The translations under genes were made by a program, and so were the position numbers. The notes beneath the pieces were generated by a model. That model was given only the letters and a program-made list of their open reading frames with translations. It made no database searches and was not told the DNA's origin. A DNA stretch of 64,000 nt, from positions 1 through 64,000 of the forward strand of contig CAYPNM010000004.1 in the NCBI GenBank assembly GCA_964412105.1, given 5' to 3'. Position 1 is the stretch's first letter. Every line of letters begins with the position of its first letter. Source of the DNA: JAKAGZ01 sp964412105. GTDB taxonomy: Bacteria > Bacteroidota > Ignavibacteria > Ignavibacteriales > Ignavibacteriaceae. Below, in pieces: positions 54,562-63,529 of the stretch.

Positions 54562-56274
54562 TTATTTTAATAGCAGCATTTTCCTGACCTGGAAATAATC
54601 TCCAGCCTTGATACAATAAAAATAAACACCTGAACTTAACCTGGAACCATCAAATTTTGCCTGATAAGTCCCGGTTGATTTTTTCTGATCAACTAAAGTT
54701 TTTATCTCCTGTCCCAGAATGTTGAACACTGTTAAGATAACTCGACTTTCTTTCGGAATCGAATATGTAATTATTGTTGCAGGATTAAATGGATTAGGAT
54801 AATTCTGGCATAATTGATATTTAAACGGTTTACTTTCATAGTTCTCAACATCTGTTAAAGTAGTTATATCTGCAGAATCCCTTGGTAAAAGTTGATAGCC
54901 GCCTGCATAAGGGACAATACTACAGTATTGTGCTAATATACCAACAACATTTAACTTTCCTGTTGGAATATTTTTGCCGAGCAATGATGTATTGGTACCT
55001 GCAATTCGCAGGTCCAGCGTATCTGAGCCGTTAAAAATTTGATAATTTACATCTGGTGATGTACTCACATCAAATACTCCAGATTGGACAAATTTCACAC
55101 TATTAATTTGCAATAACTTGCTCTCATATCGTTCAAAACCTAAAAAATCTTGATTTTTAATTTCGGGAATAGTTGTAATTAATGGAGCCACATTATGTCC
55201 GCTGGATAAAATTTTTACAGTGGAGGCGGATGTATAGCTCAGTTCAGTTAATCCATTAAGCTGTGTTAACTTCCAATTTTCTACAATAACGGAATCGCCT
55301 CTAGTTAATCCCGGTGTTTGAGTAAAGGTATCACCATAGATGGAGATTCCGGCGCTATCATTCTGAATCGCTCCTGGTCCGGATGTTCCTGAACCTAGTT
55401 CCAAAACGGCCGTAACAATGCCAGTCGTGCTGACTGTATCATTTAATCTTACTGGTGATCCATTTGAATCATTAATTCTTAAGGAATCAATAGGAAAAGT
55501 ATTATTGACAGTAGTTACAAAATTCCAGGAAGTTCCCACTATTATTCCGTCTATATAACCAGCAATAGAACTACTACCTTGCCTAATAGCTATAGTACCA
55601 ATATCTGATGGATCACTTGAAACACCAGCACCGATAGGCCCAATAGTTACAATTGGAGATTCAGGCTCGCTCTCAGGAACTTCACTATCATAGGCGTAAA
55701 GCGTAACCTGATCATCATCGCTTGTAACTGTACTAAACTCATACTTTAATACAATAAGGTAGGTCTGATTATAATTTAGAATAGTAGTAGTATCTAGGGT
55801 TGCTCCTTCACTCGATTTAGATACTCCTAATGCCCAACCGGTGCCTGAACTTGTATCTCTGACAAAAATTCTGCCCCTGAATGTTGTACCTAATGCGCTG
55901 GGACCAAGATGGAAAAAATAATCGTTTGTGCCTGCGGTTGTTAAATTTACCAGGAAAGAAACATAAACATTTGAGGATGTAACTATTGACTCACTAAGTT
56001 GTGTATTAATATCCTGCCTTGAGCCGCTCCCACCAGCAAATGCTACTGATCCACCTATATCAGATCCGATATACCCTTTATACGATAATCCCGATGCGAG
56101 GTATTGCTCGGGTATACCTGTGCCTGAATGGATTGCCCAGTTTGAAGTGACAGTTATTAAATCTCCCGGCGTTGTCCCATAATCGAAATTTTCCTTAAGC
56201 AATTGAGCTAGGGCAATACTATTAAAAGTTATAATAATACAAATTATTAAAAGAGGTACACATATTTTTTTCAT
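54562..56274 (-). CDS. Secreted protein with type IX secretion C-terminal sorting domain
   Basis: I chose ATG 56274, 15 codons inside the longest frame, because ggagag precedes it and it opens a good signal peptide ('LLIICIIITFNSIALAQ'); this gives 570 residues. Residues about 20-245 form a LamG/concanavalin-like beta-sandwich, followed by an OB-fold-like module (about 260-360). A last domain of about 80 residues carries 'NYPNPFNPATIITYSIP' and ends 'GDYFQVRKMLLLK', the T9SS type A sorting signal. It should cross the outer membrane through the type IX system. Its target ligand is unknown; there is no catalytic motif that I can name. Confidence 0.88.
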   Translation of the reverse strand: MKKICVPLLIICIIITFNSIALAQLLKENFDYGTTPGDLITVTSNWAIHSGTGIPEQYLASGLSYKGYIGSDIGGSVAFAGGSGSRQDINTQLSESIVTSSNVYVSFLVNLTTAGTNDYFFHLGPSALGTTFRGRIFVRDTSSGTGWALGVSKSSEGATLDTTTILNYNQTYLIVLKYEFSTVTSDDDQVTLYAYDSEVPESEPESPIVTIGPIGAGVSSDPSDIGTIAIRQGSSSIAGYIDGIIVGTSWNFVTTVNNTFPIDSLRINDSNGSPVRLNDTVSTTGIVTAVLELGSGTSGPGAIQNDSAGISIYGDTFTQTPGLTRGDSVIVENWKLTQLNGLTELSYTSASTVKILSSGHNVAPLITTIPEIKNQDFLGFERYESKLLQINSVKFVQSGVFDVSTSPDVNYQIFNGSDTLDLRIAGTNTSLLGKNIPTGKLNVVGILAQYCSIVPYAGGYQLLPRDSADITTLTDVENYESKPFKYQLCQNYPNPFNPATIITYSIPKESRVILTVFNILGQEIKTLVDQKKSTGTYQAKFDGSRLSSGVYFYCIKAGDYFQVRKMLLLK

Positions 56275-56724
56275 AACAATCTCTCCTGATTTATTGTTAA
56301 GAAGTATTATTAATCTCATTCGTAGTATTATAAATTTCTATCAATGATAGATAACTTATTTATATAACCCACATCTGAATGAGTAATAGAATTCAATTGA
56401 TATTAGATATCACAAAATATGTCCCTGAGAGTCTTTATGCGCTTATAAAGACTGCTTTAGCTTATCGGGACAGTATATCTGAATTATTTTTCAGATAGCC
56501 TGAACAGTATAAAATTATTTTTTATTTTCCTTTTATAGGATCCCCTAAAAGGATTTTAAGACTCGCCCTGTAAATGTAGTATTTGAATTCAATATACGAA
56601 TACTTTTTAAAAATGCAATATTATTTCAAAGAAAAACTCACTATTTTTTAACTCTTGAGTTTTTCTGTATTGATATGATATTGTTATAATACTATACCCA
56701 CTATTAACATTAAAGGAATGCAGC
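56275..56724. promoter_or_regulatory. 450-bp divergent intergenic region with nested hairpins
   Basis: It separates the T9SS-secreted gene (minus) from the M24 peptidase gene (plus). A hairpin agtctttat/ataaagact (56430-56438, 56445-56453) is enclosed by tgtccc/gggaca (56420-56425, 56467-56472), and a second hairpin tatctgaa/ttcagata follows (56476-56483, 56490-56497). No T runs are attached. The role is unknown; they may be leader structures or decayed repeats. Promoters for both genes must lie here. Confidence 0.55.
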
Positions 56725-57918
56725 ATGGCAGGATTTGAACTCAAAAAAATACAATCGATTATTCAAAAGGCCGGGCTGGATGGATGGCTTTTTTACGATT
56801 TCAGAGGAAGCAATGATATAGCTCTTAGTATTCTGAAAATACCTGATGACAAAATATCATCACGAAGATATTTTTATTTCATTCCTGCAAAGGGTAAACC
56901 TGTAAAAATTGTTAATGCCATCGAAGCGGGAAACCTTGATCACCTGCCAGGTGAAAAATTAATTTATGCCAGTCATAAATCACTCATAAGTAGCATAGGG
57001 GAAGCCTTAAAAGATGTAAAAAACATTGCGATGGAATACTCACCTGATAACGCTATACCGTACGTTTCGAAAGTGGATGCCGGCACCATTGATTTGATAA
57101 AATCATTCAAAGTGAAAGTAATCTCAAGCGCTGATTTGATTTCCCATTTTACTGCTGTATGGTCGGATAAACAATTTAAAGAAAATATTCCGGTCGCTAA
57201 GGCGTTGACAGAAATCGTGTATAAAAGTTTCAGTTTTATAAAAAAAGAAATATCAAACAATTTTTCACTGACGGAGTACAATGTTCAGCAATTTATGCTC
57301 AGTTCAATCGAGAAAGATCACGGGTATATTGCTGATCATCCTCCGATTGTCGCTGTAAACGAAAATTCAGCTAATCCTCACTATACTCCGACTCAAAAGA
57401 TACATAAGAAAATAAAAAAAGGAGATTTTATTTTACTGGATCTATGGGCCAAACCTGATAGTCTGGATGGTGTTTGGTCAGATATTACATGGGTTGGATT
57501 TATTGGCAAAACGGTACCTGAAAAATATGTGAAGATATTTAATATCGTTACAGAAGCAAGAGATGTAGCTTTCTTGCTTGTCAAGAAAAGATTTTCTGAG
57601 GGAAAAGAAATTTATGGCTATGAGGTTGATGATGCTTCAAGAAAAGTAATTACAAAAGCAGGATATGGCGATTTTTTCATCCATCGTACAGGACATTCAA
57701 TTACAACCGAAGGTCATGGCACAGGTGCTCACATTGATAACTATGAAACCCACGACGATAGACTATTATTGCCAGAAACATCGTTTTCGATTGAACCGGG
57801 AATTTATTTGCCGGGTAACTTTGGTATCAGAAGCGAGATCGATGTTTTTATAAAAAAGAATGGAAATGTTATATCTACCGGAGAAGTACAAAAAGAAGTA
57901 ATACCAATTATTGCATAA
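56725..57918 (+). CDS. M24-family metallopeptidase (Xaa-Pro aminopeptidase-like)
   Basis: The protein has 397 residues. The C-terminal pita-bread domain has metal ligands in order: Asp in 'LLDLWAKPD', Asp in 'GVWSDITWVGF', His in 'IHRTGHSITTEGHG', Glu in 'SFSIEPGIYLPG' and Glu in 'IRSEIDVFI'. The N-terminal creatinase-like domain (about 1-145) is present. It removes N-terminal residues before proline or cleaves related dipeptides. aaagga precedes the ATG. It stands alone on the plus strand. Confidence 0.92.
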   Translation: MAGFELKKIQSIIQKAGLDGWLFYDFRGSNDIALSILKIPDDKISSRRYFYFIPAKGKPVKIVNAIEAGNLDHLPGEKLIYASHKSLISSIGEALKDVKNIAMEYSPDNAIPYVSKVDAGTIDLIKSFKVKVISSADLISHFTAVWSDKQFKENIPVAKALTEIVYKSFSFIKKEISNNFSLTEYNVQQFMLSSIEKDHGYIADHPPIVAVNENSANPHYTPTQKIHKKIKKGDFILLDLWAKPDSLDGVWSDITWVGFIGKTVPEKYVKIFNIVTEARDVAFLLVKKRFSEGKEIYGYEVDDASRKVITKAGYGDFFIHRTGHSITTEGHGTGAHIDNYETHDDRLLLPETSFSIEPGIYLPGNFGIRSEIDVFIKKNGNVISTGEVQKEVIPIIA

Positions 57919-57979
57919 AAAGAATTTCTAAAGAGTATTGGTGCTTCCTTACTACCAGTTTAGTAAACTCTTTTGATAA

Positions 57980-59332
57980 TTACTTATTCTTATATTTTTC
58001 CTGGTATGTCTCCATAATATATTTGGCGACAGCTTGAGCCTGATCTGGTCTTAATCCAGGATTTGGCATAGGCGGATAACCAGGATTATTTTGTTTTGGA
58101 CTCAGGATGAATGCAACAAGTTCATTCATTTTACCCTCATACTTCGGCATCGTCTGCTCGTATGGAGGCCCGACAACTTTATGATCAAATGAATGACATG
58201 AAGAACAGATATTTTTGTATATTTCCTCTCCGCTGATAGCCTTGGGTTTATTGCTACCTGTCAATTGTGCCATCATTACATCATACTTATTACTTAAAAT
58301 TACTGCCTGTTCCTGTGTTGCATTGTCAACTGCTAATTGATCTTTTATTACTACTGACATAATAATAGCAACTAATGTTAGATAAAGAAAGCCTGTATAC
58401 TTAGCATTTGCATTCTTTATCATTGAATAAAGAAGATTGTATGCCAGAAACATCAGAAGTAGAGCTAGTATTGAATACCCGAAAATCGCTCCCGAAATAG
58501 CATTATTAGGCAAAGTGAAAAGTATTAGTGCAAGCAATAAAGGCAAAACAAGCAGAGGGTAAAGTGTGTAATTTAGAGCTTTAGTTCTTATAAATTCTTT
58601 GTAATCGTCGGTAAGTTCTTTTTTCCCACCCTCCCAGAAAAAATAACGAAATAAAACTGTGCCGCCTGTAAAAGCAAATGCCATTATAATAAAGAATAGA
58701 AATCTAACCAGAACTCTCCAGGAAAAAAGAACTGACAAGACATTACCCTGTACCCAATCATTAGTAAAAGTAGCAATAGTAATGCCTGCGGTAAAAAACC
58801 AAATAGAAAGAAATAAAATGATTAAACCATATTTTCCGGAATGTAAGCTGATTCTCGTGCTCGATTGACGAAGCCCTGCAATTTCATCCATAACCTTTTG
58901 ATCTTTAAGCTTAACATCATTTAAAGATCCGAAAAGGCTGGAATACTTACTTGAATATCTAAATGTGTAAATAAATATCAGAGCGATTATAACCAACAGG
59001 AACGAAACCGATAAATATACTACACCGGTAGTGTTACCAAGGTGAAGCAATTGAGAATAAATCAAAAGCTCTGTTAAAATAGGGACAATACCAAGAATTA
59101 TACCTACGCTCTTGCTAATAGTTGTTAATTCAATTACTTCCTTGGCAAATGTTAAATAATTTGAATTATTTTCCTTTAAGCCTTTGCGCCTGTACAAGAG
59201 AGACAGAAAAGTTCCTCCAAATACCATACTTATAAAAGGCACAAATAGAAAGAATATCAAAATTGCCAGGTAATGCAGCAATTGAAGATGTTGCGCAGAT
59301 TGAGGTATTACAAATTTTTCAAGAAACTCCAT
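57980..59332 (-). CDS. Multi-pass membrane protein with C-terminal cytochrome c domain
   Basis: The protein has 450 residues. About nine to ten helices fill residues 20-335, then one mono-haem cytochrome c domain ends the protein. The haem site is C376-S-S-C-H380, with a likely axial Met near 422 ('PPMPNPG'). It is the last gene of the oxidase operon, 23 bp after the haem O synthase gene. Subunit II here has no fused cytochrome c, so this protein is a candidate electron donor tethered to the membrane, or a link to an upstream complex. The membrane part has no family I can name. Confidence 0.8.
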   Translation of the reverse strand: MEFLEKFVIPQSAQHLQLLHYLAILIFFLFVPFISMVFGGTFLSLLYRRKGLKENNSNYLTFAKEVIELTTISKSVGIILGIVPILTELLIYSQLLHLGNTTGVVYLSVSFLLVIIALIFIYTFRYSSKYSSLFGSLNDVKLKDQKVMDEIAGLRQSSTRISLHSGKYGLIILFLSIWFFTAGITIATFTNDWVQGNVLSVLFSWRVLVRFLFFIIMAFAFTGGTVLFRYFFWEGGKKELTDDYKEFIRTKALNYTLYPLLVLPLLLALILFTLPNNAISGAIFGYSILALLLMFLAYNLLYSMIKNANAKYTGFLYLTLVAIIMSVVIKDQLAVDNATQEQAVILSNKYDVMMAQLTGSNKPKAISGEEIYKNICSSCHSFDHKVVGPPYEQTMPKYEGKMNELVAFILSPKQNNPGYPPMPNPGLRPDQAQAVAKYIMETYQEKYKNK

Positions 59333-59355
59333 CGTTTAATGCTCTCTTTTTTCAG

Positions 59356-60267
59356 TTATAATAATACTATGAGTTTATCAATAGAAATTAAAAATACCAG
59401 GATGATGGCAAAAATATTAATTTCCATAAATGCAAAACGAAAATGTTTTTTTTCTTTTGTTGATCTCAATAATTTTATTGCCTTCCAGGTTAGCCAAAGA
59501 CCAGCAATCAAAAGTCCGTAATTAATCAGTTGCGATCTTACAACCCCAAATAAAGGGATGGTTAATCCTATGACAACTGTGGTGACAATCCATATAAATG
59601 TAATTCTACCTAATTGATCCATGCTGAAAATCTGAGTTAATGTCGGAAACCCAGCCTGTTCATAATCATCTCCAAAGATTAAAAGCAGAAGCCAGAAATG
59701 TGGAATCTGCCAGATAAAGAAAAACAGAGAAATAATTGCAATACGTGGATCTAAAAGACTTCCGCCAGCCGCAACCCAGCCAATTGCCGGCGGCAATGCA
59801 CCAACCATTGAACCAGGAATAATCGCAAAAGCATTTACTCTTTTCAAAGGTGTATAAATACCGTTATACCAGATTAAATTTAAAATTCCCAGACCAAGTG
59901 CAAGAAGGCCACCACCTAAAACTAAAAGTATTGAACCAATTATCACTAATAAAATTGCAAAATTCAATGCATCCTGAGCTTTAATCCTTCCGGATGGAAT
60001 TGGACGGCTCCTTGTCCTTTTCATTAAGGCATCAGTATTTCTTTCCTGGTAATGATTGATAACAGCAGATCCACAGGCCAACAATAAGATTCCAAATGTC
60101 GGTAAAATCATACTTAGTGAAAGCCCACCCGACGCACATAAATATCCAAAGATAGTAGTTATTGTAACAAAAAAGGTTATTCTGAATTTTGTTAGCTCCA
60201 TTACAATATCAAACTTCTCACGGATGCTTAACTCAACTGAGGCAATATTTATTGTTTCATTTACCAT
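59356..60267 (-). CDS. ctaB: Protohaem IX farnesyltransferase (haem O synthase)
   Basis: The protein has 303 residues and about nine membrane helices. Prenyl-binding motif 'NHYQERNTDALMKRTRSRP' (about 91-109), with the two Asp-rich elements, and 'NAFAIIPGSMVGALPPAIGW' are typical. It adds farnesyl to haem B to make haem O for the oxidase encoded in the same operon. A separate CtaA (haem A synthase) is not in the window. It lies 6 bp after subunit II. Confidence 0.95.
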   Translation of the reverse strand: MVNETINIASVELSIREKFDIVMELTKFRITFFVTITTIFGYLCASGGLSLSMILPTFGILLLACGSAVINHYQERNTDALMKRTRSRPIPSGRIKAQDALNFAILLVIIGSILLVLGGGLLALGLGILNLIWYNGIYTPLKRVNAFAIIPGSMVGALPPAIGWVAAGGSLLDPRIAIISLFFFIWQIPHFWLLLLIFGDDYEQAGFPTLTQIFSMDQLGRITFIWIVTTVVIGLTIPLFGVVRSQLINYGLLIAGLWLTWKAIKLLRSTKEKKHFRFAFMEINIFAIILVFLISIDKLIVLL

Positions 60268-60273
60268 AAAAAT

Positions 60274-60930
60274 TTATTCTGCTGTTGCACTTGAGTCGTT
60301 GTCTGAACTGGCTACGCCCGTTCTTTTGCTCTGCTCAGCCATCCATTTATTAAAATCTTCCTTGGGAAGAACTTTGACCGCAGAATACATATACGAATGG
60401 TTTAGTCCGCAATACTCAGCACAAAAGACTTGGTATGTACCCAATTGCTTGGCGTTAAACCATTCCTTATTTGTTCTGTTTGGGATACAATCTCTTTTTA
60501 TGCGAAATGCTGGGACATAAAACGAATGATCCACATCAATAGAATGTAAAAGGAGTTCTACATCTCTGTTTATCGGCACATATAAAGTGTCGCTTTCAAC
60601 TCCGTTTGCATATTTATAACTCCATCTCCACATTTGGGCAGTGACATTAACGACCATTGAATCCTTGGGAGGATCGGATAAGTCTTTAAAGCCCACCCAA
60701 CCAAGCCAGAACATAACTAGAGCAATCAGGGTTGGAATTACCGTCCAGGTTATTTCAAGTGCCATGCTGCCGTGAATGTTTACTGCTTTTTTATTTTTCT
60801 TTCTATTATACTTAATTACGAAAACTATCATCAATGTTGTAATAAGTAACAAAAAGAATGCGCAGATACCGACAAAAATAAAAAAAGTTGTGTCTGTTTC
60901 ATGAACAAAATTTGATGCTTGTGCAATCAT
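60274..60930 (-). CDS. coxB: Cytochrome c oxidase subunit II
   Basis: The protein has 218 residues with two N-terminal helices (about 15-40 and 57-77). The CuA site is C170-A-E-Y-C174-G-L-N-H178 with Met181, plus the upstream His in 'IDVDHSFYVPAF', all intact. No cytochrome c domain is fused, so it is an aa3/ba-type layout, not caa3. Its ATG overlaps the subunit IV stop by one base (TAATG). Confidence 0.95.
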   Translation of the reverse strand: MIAQASNFVHETDTTFFIFVGICAFFLLLITTLMIVFVIKYNRKKNKKAVNIHGSMALEITWTVIPTLIALVMFWLGWVGFKDLSDPPKDSMVVNVTAQMWRWSYKYANGVESDTLYVPINRDVELLLHSIDVDHSFYVPAFRIKRDCIPNRTNKEWFNAKQLGTYQVFCAEYCGLNHSYMYSAVKVLPKEDFNKWMAEQSKRTGVASSDNDSSATAE

Positions 60931-61241
60931 TATTTTATTAAACCTTGCATTTTAGAATAATCTGAAAATAATAATACTAATGTTATAATTATGAAAAAGA
61001 GTGCCACAGTAATAAAAATTTTGAATGTCCTGGATTCGGTGTTCAAATGCATAAATTCAGTAATTACTAAATATGATTTAATTGATGCAATTATTATAGC
61101 CATGGCAATTGTAACATCGCCAAGGTTTATTCCTGCCACTGCTACTGTTATAGCAGTGAGGGTCAACAAGCCCATCCACACCAGAATATACCTTCCATAC
61201 GAATGACTCATATGATCTGTAAGTTCGTTATTGTTTGCCAT
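60930..61241 (-). CDS. Cytochrome c oxidase subunit IV (prokaryotic type)
   Basis: The protein has 103 residues and three helices ('YILVWMGLLTLTAITVAVAG', 'IAMAIIIASIKSYLVITEFM', 'IFITVALFFIIITLVLLF'), with the 'KSYLVITEFMHL' segment typical of CtaF/COX4-pro. It stabilises the oxidase complex. It lies between subunits III and II, 10 bp after III. Confidence 0.88.
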   Translation of the reverse strand: MANNNELTDHMSHSYGRYILVWMGLLTLTAITVAVAGINLGDVTIAMAIIIASIKSYLVITEFMHLNTESRTFKIFITVALFFIIITLVLLFSDYSKMQGLIK

Positions 61242-61251
61242 TTAATTTACC

Positions 61252-61875
61252 TCAGGTTATTAAATAGAATAATGGGAAGAGGAAAATCCAGATAATATCA
61301 ACCAGGTGCCAATAAAGTCCTGCTGCCTCTAGTTTAACTGTTCTATCAGGTGTAATAATATCTTTAATTGTAAAACGCATCATAAACATTATTACAATCA
61401 TTCCAATGAATACGTGAAGACCATGTAAACCGGTCATTACATAGTATAATCCGTAAAATAATATATGACCGGGAGGTTGGCTTATTAATTCAGGTGATCC
61501 CGGATAATTTCCGTGATGAATCTCAGCAGTCCATTCAAAATATTTATTGATAAGAAAGATTAATCCGAATATGACCGTAATACCCTGCAATATCAGAGAA
61601 AGAATTTTCTTTCCATTTCGCATAGCAACTATTGAGAGAGCAATGGTCATACTACTTGTGAGGAGTATAGCTGTATTGGTCGTACCAATAAATACATTCA
61701 TTGATTTTGCTGCAACGTGAAAACTTTCCTGATGAAGAAATCTGTAAACGGAATAGGTAAAAAATAAACCTCCGAAAAGAATCAACTCCGTAAACAGGAA
61801 AAGCCACATTCCCATTCTGGAGCCGACATCATCCCTATGCACGTGAGTTGTTACTGTCTGTTCTTGAGTACTCAC
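61252..61875 (-). CDS. ctaE: Cytochrome c oxidase subunit III
   Basis: The protein has 207 residues and five predicted helices, the short form lacking the first two helices of mitochondrial-type COX3. Conserved stretches are 'GMWLFLFTELILFGGLFFTY' and 'TGLHGLHVFIGM', with 'AAGLYWHLVDIIWIFLFPLF' at the end. The start is GTG at 61875, overlapping the subunit I stop by 4 bp (GTGA). Confidence 0.94.
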   Translation of the reverse strand: MSTQEQTVTTHVHRDDVGSRMGMWLFLFTELILFGGLFFTYSVYRFLHQESFHVAAKSMNVFIGTTNTAILLTSSMTIALSIVAMRNGKKILSLILQGITVIFGLIFLINKYFEWTAEIHHGNYPGSPELISQPPGHILFYGLYYVMTGLHGLHVFIGMIVIMFMMRFTIKDIITPDRTVKLEAAGLYWHLVDIIWIFLFPLFYLIT

Positions 61876-63524
61876 TTTACCTCCTCTAATTCTACATCAT
61901 TGTCTTTATATTCATAAGGTCCGCTTACTACATCGGGTATCTTATCAAAGTTATTATAAGGAGGTGGAGTTGCAACAGTCCATTCAAGAGTTTCTCCGCC
62001 CCATAAATTTCTTTCAGTTATTCTTGGACCCTTAATAACAGATTTTAATAAATTATAAAACATTAATAATATTCCGAAAATCATTATCCACGATCCCACT
62101 GTTGATATATCATGATAAACCTGGAATTGCGGCAGATAATGATATGATCTTCTCGGCATTCCAAGCCAGCCCATTATAAAGAAAGGGAAATAAAGTATAT
62201 TGAATCCGGTAAATACAAACCAGAAAGCAACCTTGGCAACTTTTTTATTATACATTTTCCCAAACATTTTTGGCAGCCAGTAATGCAGGGCGGCAAATAC
62301 TCCAAAGCCGGCTGTTCCAAAAACAACGTAATGGATATGACCAACAATGAAATAAGTGTCAGTTAAATGAATATCCAGCGAAAGGGCACCCTGGATTAGT
62401 CCGGTCAATCCTCCGATAGAAAATAAAAATATAAATGCAAGAGCATATAGCATAGGCGGATCGAGCTGAATGGATCCTTTGTATAATGTTGCGGTCCAGT
62501 TAAATACTTTAATAGCACTAGGTATAGCGACCATAAATGTTAAGAGTGAAAATACAAAATCTGCAGATTGACTCATCCCGACTGCGAACATGTGATGTCC
62601 CCAAACCAGCGAACCGAATAATGCTATTGCCAAACTTGAATATGCTATAAATTTGTATCCAAATATAGTCCTGTGTGAGAAAGTCGGAATAATTTCCGAG
62701 ATAACTCCCATTGCAGGTACTGCCATTATATAGACCGCAGGATGTGAGTATATCCAGAACAAATGTTGAAATAATATCGGATCTCCACCAAGCGATGGAT
62801 CAAAAATACCTACATGAAAAACTCTTTCAATAATTACCAAAAGTAGTGTAATTCCTATTACTGGAGTGACAATTACCTGAATCCAGCCCGTTGCATAAAG
62901 CCCCCACGAGAATAGCGGCATCTTGAACCATCCCATTCCCGGAGCTCTTAATCTATGAATAGTAGTTATAAAGTTTAATCCCGTTAGAATAGATGAGAAA
63001 CCCAGAATGAAAACTGCTGAGAGTGTGATAATCATGTTTGTGCTGGTGCGCACGCTATATGGTATATAGAACGTCCAACCAGTATCAGGAGCACCGCCAG
63101 GTAAAAAGATAGCAAGAATAATTAATATGCCACCGGTTATATATAAATACCACGAAAGCAAATTTAATCTTGGAAATGCAACATCTTCAGCACCAATCAT
63201 TATTGGTAAGAAAAAATTACCAAACACAGCAGGAATTCCCGGAATTACAAATATAAAAAGCATTATTACTCCGTGAAGAGTAAAGAATGCATTATAAGTT
63301 TGCGGTCCAACGATTGTCCCTTGAGGTGTTAATAATTCAATTCTTATTAATCCACCGAGAGTCATTCCCACCAGGAACCAACTCAACAAAGCAACCATAT
63401 AAAGAATTCCAATCCTCTTATGGTCCGTTGAAAGTATCCAGGCAAAAATACCCTTATGCTTTCCTTTATGATCTAAATATGATTCATGACCATTAGACTG
63501 AACAGTTTCAGCAGCAGCTGCCAT
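61872..63524 (-). CDS. ctaD: Cytochrome c oxidase subunit I, A2-type haem-copper oxidase
   Basis: The protein has 550 residues and about twelve helices. Low-spin haem His in 'FFTLHGVIMLF', CuB and cross-link residues in 'WIYSHPAVYIMAVPAMG', 'VWGHHMFAVGM' and haem a3 His in 'IVGHIHYVVFG' are all present. The YSHPxV form, with Ala where A1 enzymes have Glu (HPEV), marks the A2 subfamily, which uses a Tyr-Ser pair in the D-channel. It reduces oxygen to water and pumps protons. A clean gaggtaa precedes ATG 63524. It follows the SCO gene by 5 bp. Confidence 0.96.
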   Translation of the reverse strand: MAAAAETVQSNGHESYLDHKGKHKGIFAWILSTDHKRIGILYMVALLSWFLVGMTLGGLIRIELLTPQGTIVGPQTYNAFFTLHGVIMLFIFVIPGIPAVFGNFFLPIMIGAEDVAFPRLNLLSWYLYITGGILIILAIFLPGGAPDTGWTFYIPYSVRTSTNMIITLSAVFILGFSSILTGLNFITTIHRLRAPGMGWFKMPLFSWGLYATGWIQVIVTPVIGITLLLVIIERVFHVGIFDPSLGGDPILFQHLFWIYSHPAVYIMAVPAMGVISEIIPTFSHRTIFGYKFIAYSSLAIALFGSLVWGHHMFAVGMSQSADFVFSLLTFMVAIPSAIKVFNWTATLYKGSIQLDPPMLYALAFIFLFSIGGLTGLIQGALSLDIHLTDTYFIVGHIHYVVFGTAGFGVFAALHYWLPKMFGKMYNKKVAKVAFWFVFTGFNILYFPFFIMGWLGMPRRSYHYLPQFQVYHDISTVGSWIMIFGILLMFYNLLKSVIKGPRITERNLWGGETLEWTVATPPPYNNFDKIPDVVSGPYEYKDNDVELEEVK

Positions 63525-63529
63525 AAAAC

